This document shows positions 41,779-42,128 of a DNA stretch of 42,128 nt, piece after piece. Numbering within the stretch: the first letter of the stretch is position 1; every line of letters starts with the position of its first letter. The notes beneath the pieces are model-generated. The model had not been told where the DNA came from. It saw nothing but the letters and a program-made list of their open reading frames with translations, and made no database searches. The stretch is from Pseudomonadota bacterium (GTDB lineage: Bacteria > Desulfobacterota > Desulfobacteria > Desulfobacterales > Desulfatibacillaceae), in contig JAHJUF010000151.1 of assembly GCA_018829095.1 (NCBI GenBank), positions 1 to 42,128 of the forward strand, written 5' to 3'. The position numbers and the translations under genes were made by a program.

Positions 41779-42080
41779 GGAGGAAGCAAAAAAAGGAACG
41801 CAGATTACGCAGGCAACTTGCAACAAACAATAGATTTCAGATGGTTAGGATTGGCGGCCCCGCAATAAATCGTCATCCCGGCGAAGGCCGGGATCCAGGA
41901 CTTTTGCAAGGCATTGAAAAAACTGGATTCCGGCCTTCGCCGGAATGACGGGCACAAGGGCTTTCGACCTGCTGCATGGCCGTCAGGATTACAAAAATCT
42001 GGAGGCTCTTGATCCGCGATGGATCATCCTGGGAACATGAATCTGCGTAATCCGCAGGTTCTGCCTTTTTGCAGCCTCAT
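41775..42080. repeat. MITE-like element with imperfect terminal inverted repeats
   Basis: About 40 bp at each end are imperfect inverted repeats: 41775-41813 and 42041-42080 share ATGAGG, a GCAAAAA block, AAC and the exact core GATTACGCAG (41803-41812; complement at 42043-42052). The left end overlaps the chelatase stop codon. The roughly 300-bp interior has no gene and contains a REP-like pair. Sequences with GCAGATTACGCAG ends recur between genes in many bacterial genomes, to my recollection. No transposase is encoded. Confidence 0.5.
41871..41950. repeat. Pair of facing REP-like hairpins (REPIN/BIME-like)
   Basis: The arms 41871-41898 and 41923-41950 are 28 bp each and 26/28 complementary. 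Each arm is also a hairpin by itself: CCCGGC-GAAG-GCCGGG on the left and TCCGGC-CTTC-GCCGGA on the right. The two positions that break the long pairing form compensated pairs inside each small hairpin, so the individual hairpins, not just the long stem, have been maintained. The 24-bp middle is AT-richer. Confidence 0.75.
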
Positions 42081-42128
42081 CATGGAACAGGTAGCATAAA
42101 GAAGAGAGGAGCGGCCTTTTGGGAACCC

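Noticed and set aside
38680-41826. Very long open frame on the minus strand opposite prs and the chelatase gene (over 1000 codons)
   Set aside because: It is a shadow of high-G+C coding DNA: the translation is rich in His, Gly, Pro and Arg, has no domain motifs, and lies fully opposite two well-supported genes. The same applies to long antisense frames at 267-1451, 8839-10974, 10857-12665, 15018-16733, 24535-26649, 29377-31014 and 36012-38222.

Overview
The window is high-G+C, gene-dense DNA with short intergenic gaps, many 1-17 bp gene overlaps and G-rich ribosome binding sites. The gene set is that of a Gram-negative anaerobe, most likely a Desulfobacterota (old Deltaproteobacteria) lineage: a complete MFP-RND-TolC efflux operon under a sigma-54 activator, a molybdenum cofactor gene, five radical SAM enzymes (four of the B12-binding-type architecture), and a fused AAA+/VWA chelatase. 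This assignment is inference; there is no rRNA or other phylogenetic marker here. I see no tRNA, rRNA, CRISPR array, phage or IS transposase.

Layout. (1) 1-4967: the tail of an unknown gene, moeA on the minus strand, then a four-gene plus-strand unit (two-TM coiled-coil protein, GDP-mannose mannosyl hydrolase of the Nudix family, small unknown protein, membrane SPFH protein). (2) 5047-12644, minus strand: four tightly linked genes encoding a membrane beta-propeller-like protein, two different membrane proteins with an embedded spermidine-synthase-like domain lacking the canonical catalytic aspartates, and an AmmeMemoRadiSam-type radical SAM protein that carries a Tat-like lipoprotein signal. 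(3) 13066-22277, plus strand: methyltransferase, FAD oxidoreductase, radical SAM, methyltransferase, radical SAM (the two radical SAM genes are same-length paralogues), GT-C glycosyltransferase, and a third radical SAM after a 335-bp structured gap; probably a modification or assembly locus for a lipid or glycan. (4) 22274-30987: crotonase-like gene and an RND efflux operon on the minus strand, divergent from a GAF-AAA-Fis sigma-54 activator; the gap holds a good -24/-12 promoter and three copies of a 13-bp half-site placed like an activator enhancer. (5) 31263-41778, plus strand: metK, MTA phosphorylase, apt, an LsrF-like class I aldolase, a zinc alcohol dehydrogenase, an 893-aa fusion of a B12-type radical SAM enzyme to a haloalkane-dehalogenase/OleB-like hydrolase, prs and the chelatase. 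(6) 41775-42080: a small element with imperfect terminal inverted repeats that encloses a pair of facing REP-like hairpins.

How it fits together. Region 5 reads as a SAM economy module: MetK makes SAM; radical SAM and aminopropyl chemistry release 5'-deoxyadenosine or methylthioadenosine; the phosphorylase splits these; Apt with PRPP from Prs recovers adenine as AMP; and the aldolase plus alcohol dehydrogenase could dispose of the 5-deoxy- or 5-methylthio-pentose phosphate as DHAP plus a reduced C2 fragment. The isomerase needed between phosphorylase and aldolase is not in the window. The best candidates for undescribed biology are this disposal module, the radical SAM-hydrolase fusion, and the minus-strand operon that combines an apparently exported radical SAM lipoprotein with two non-canonical membrane spermidine-synthase homologues.
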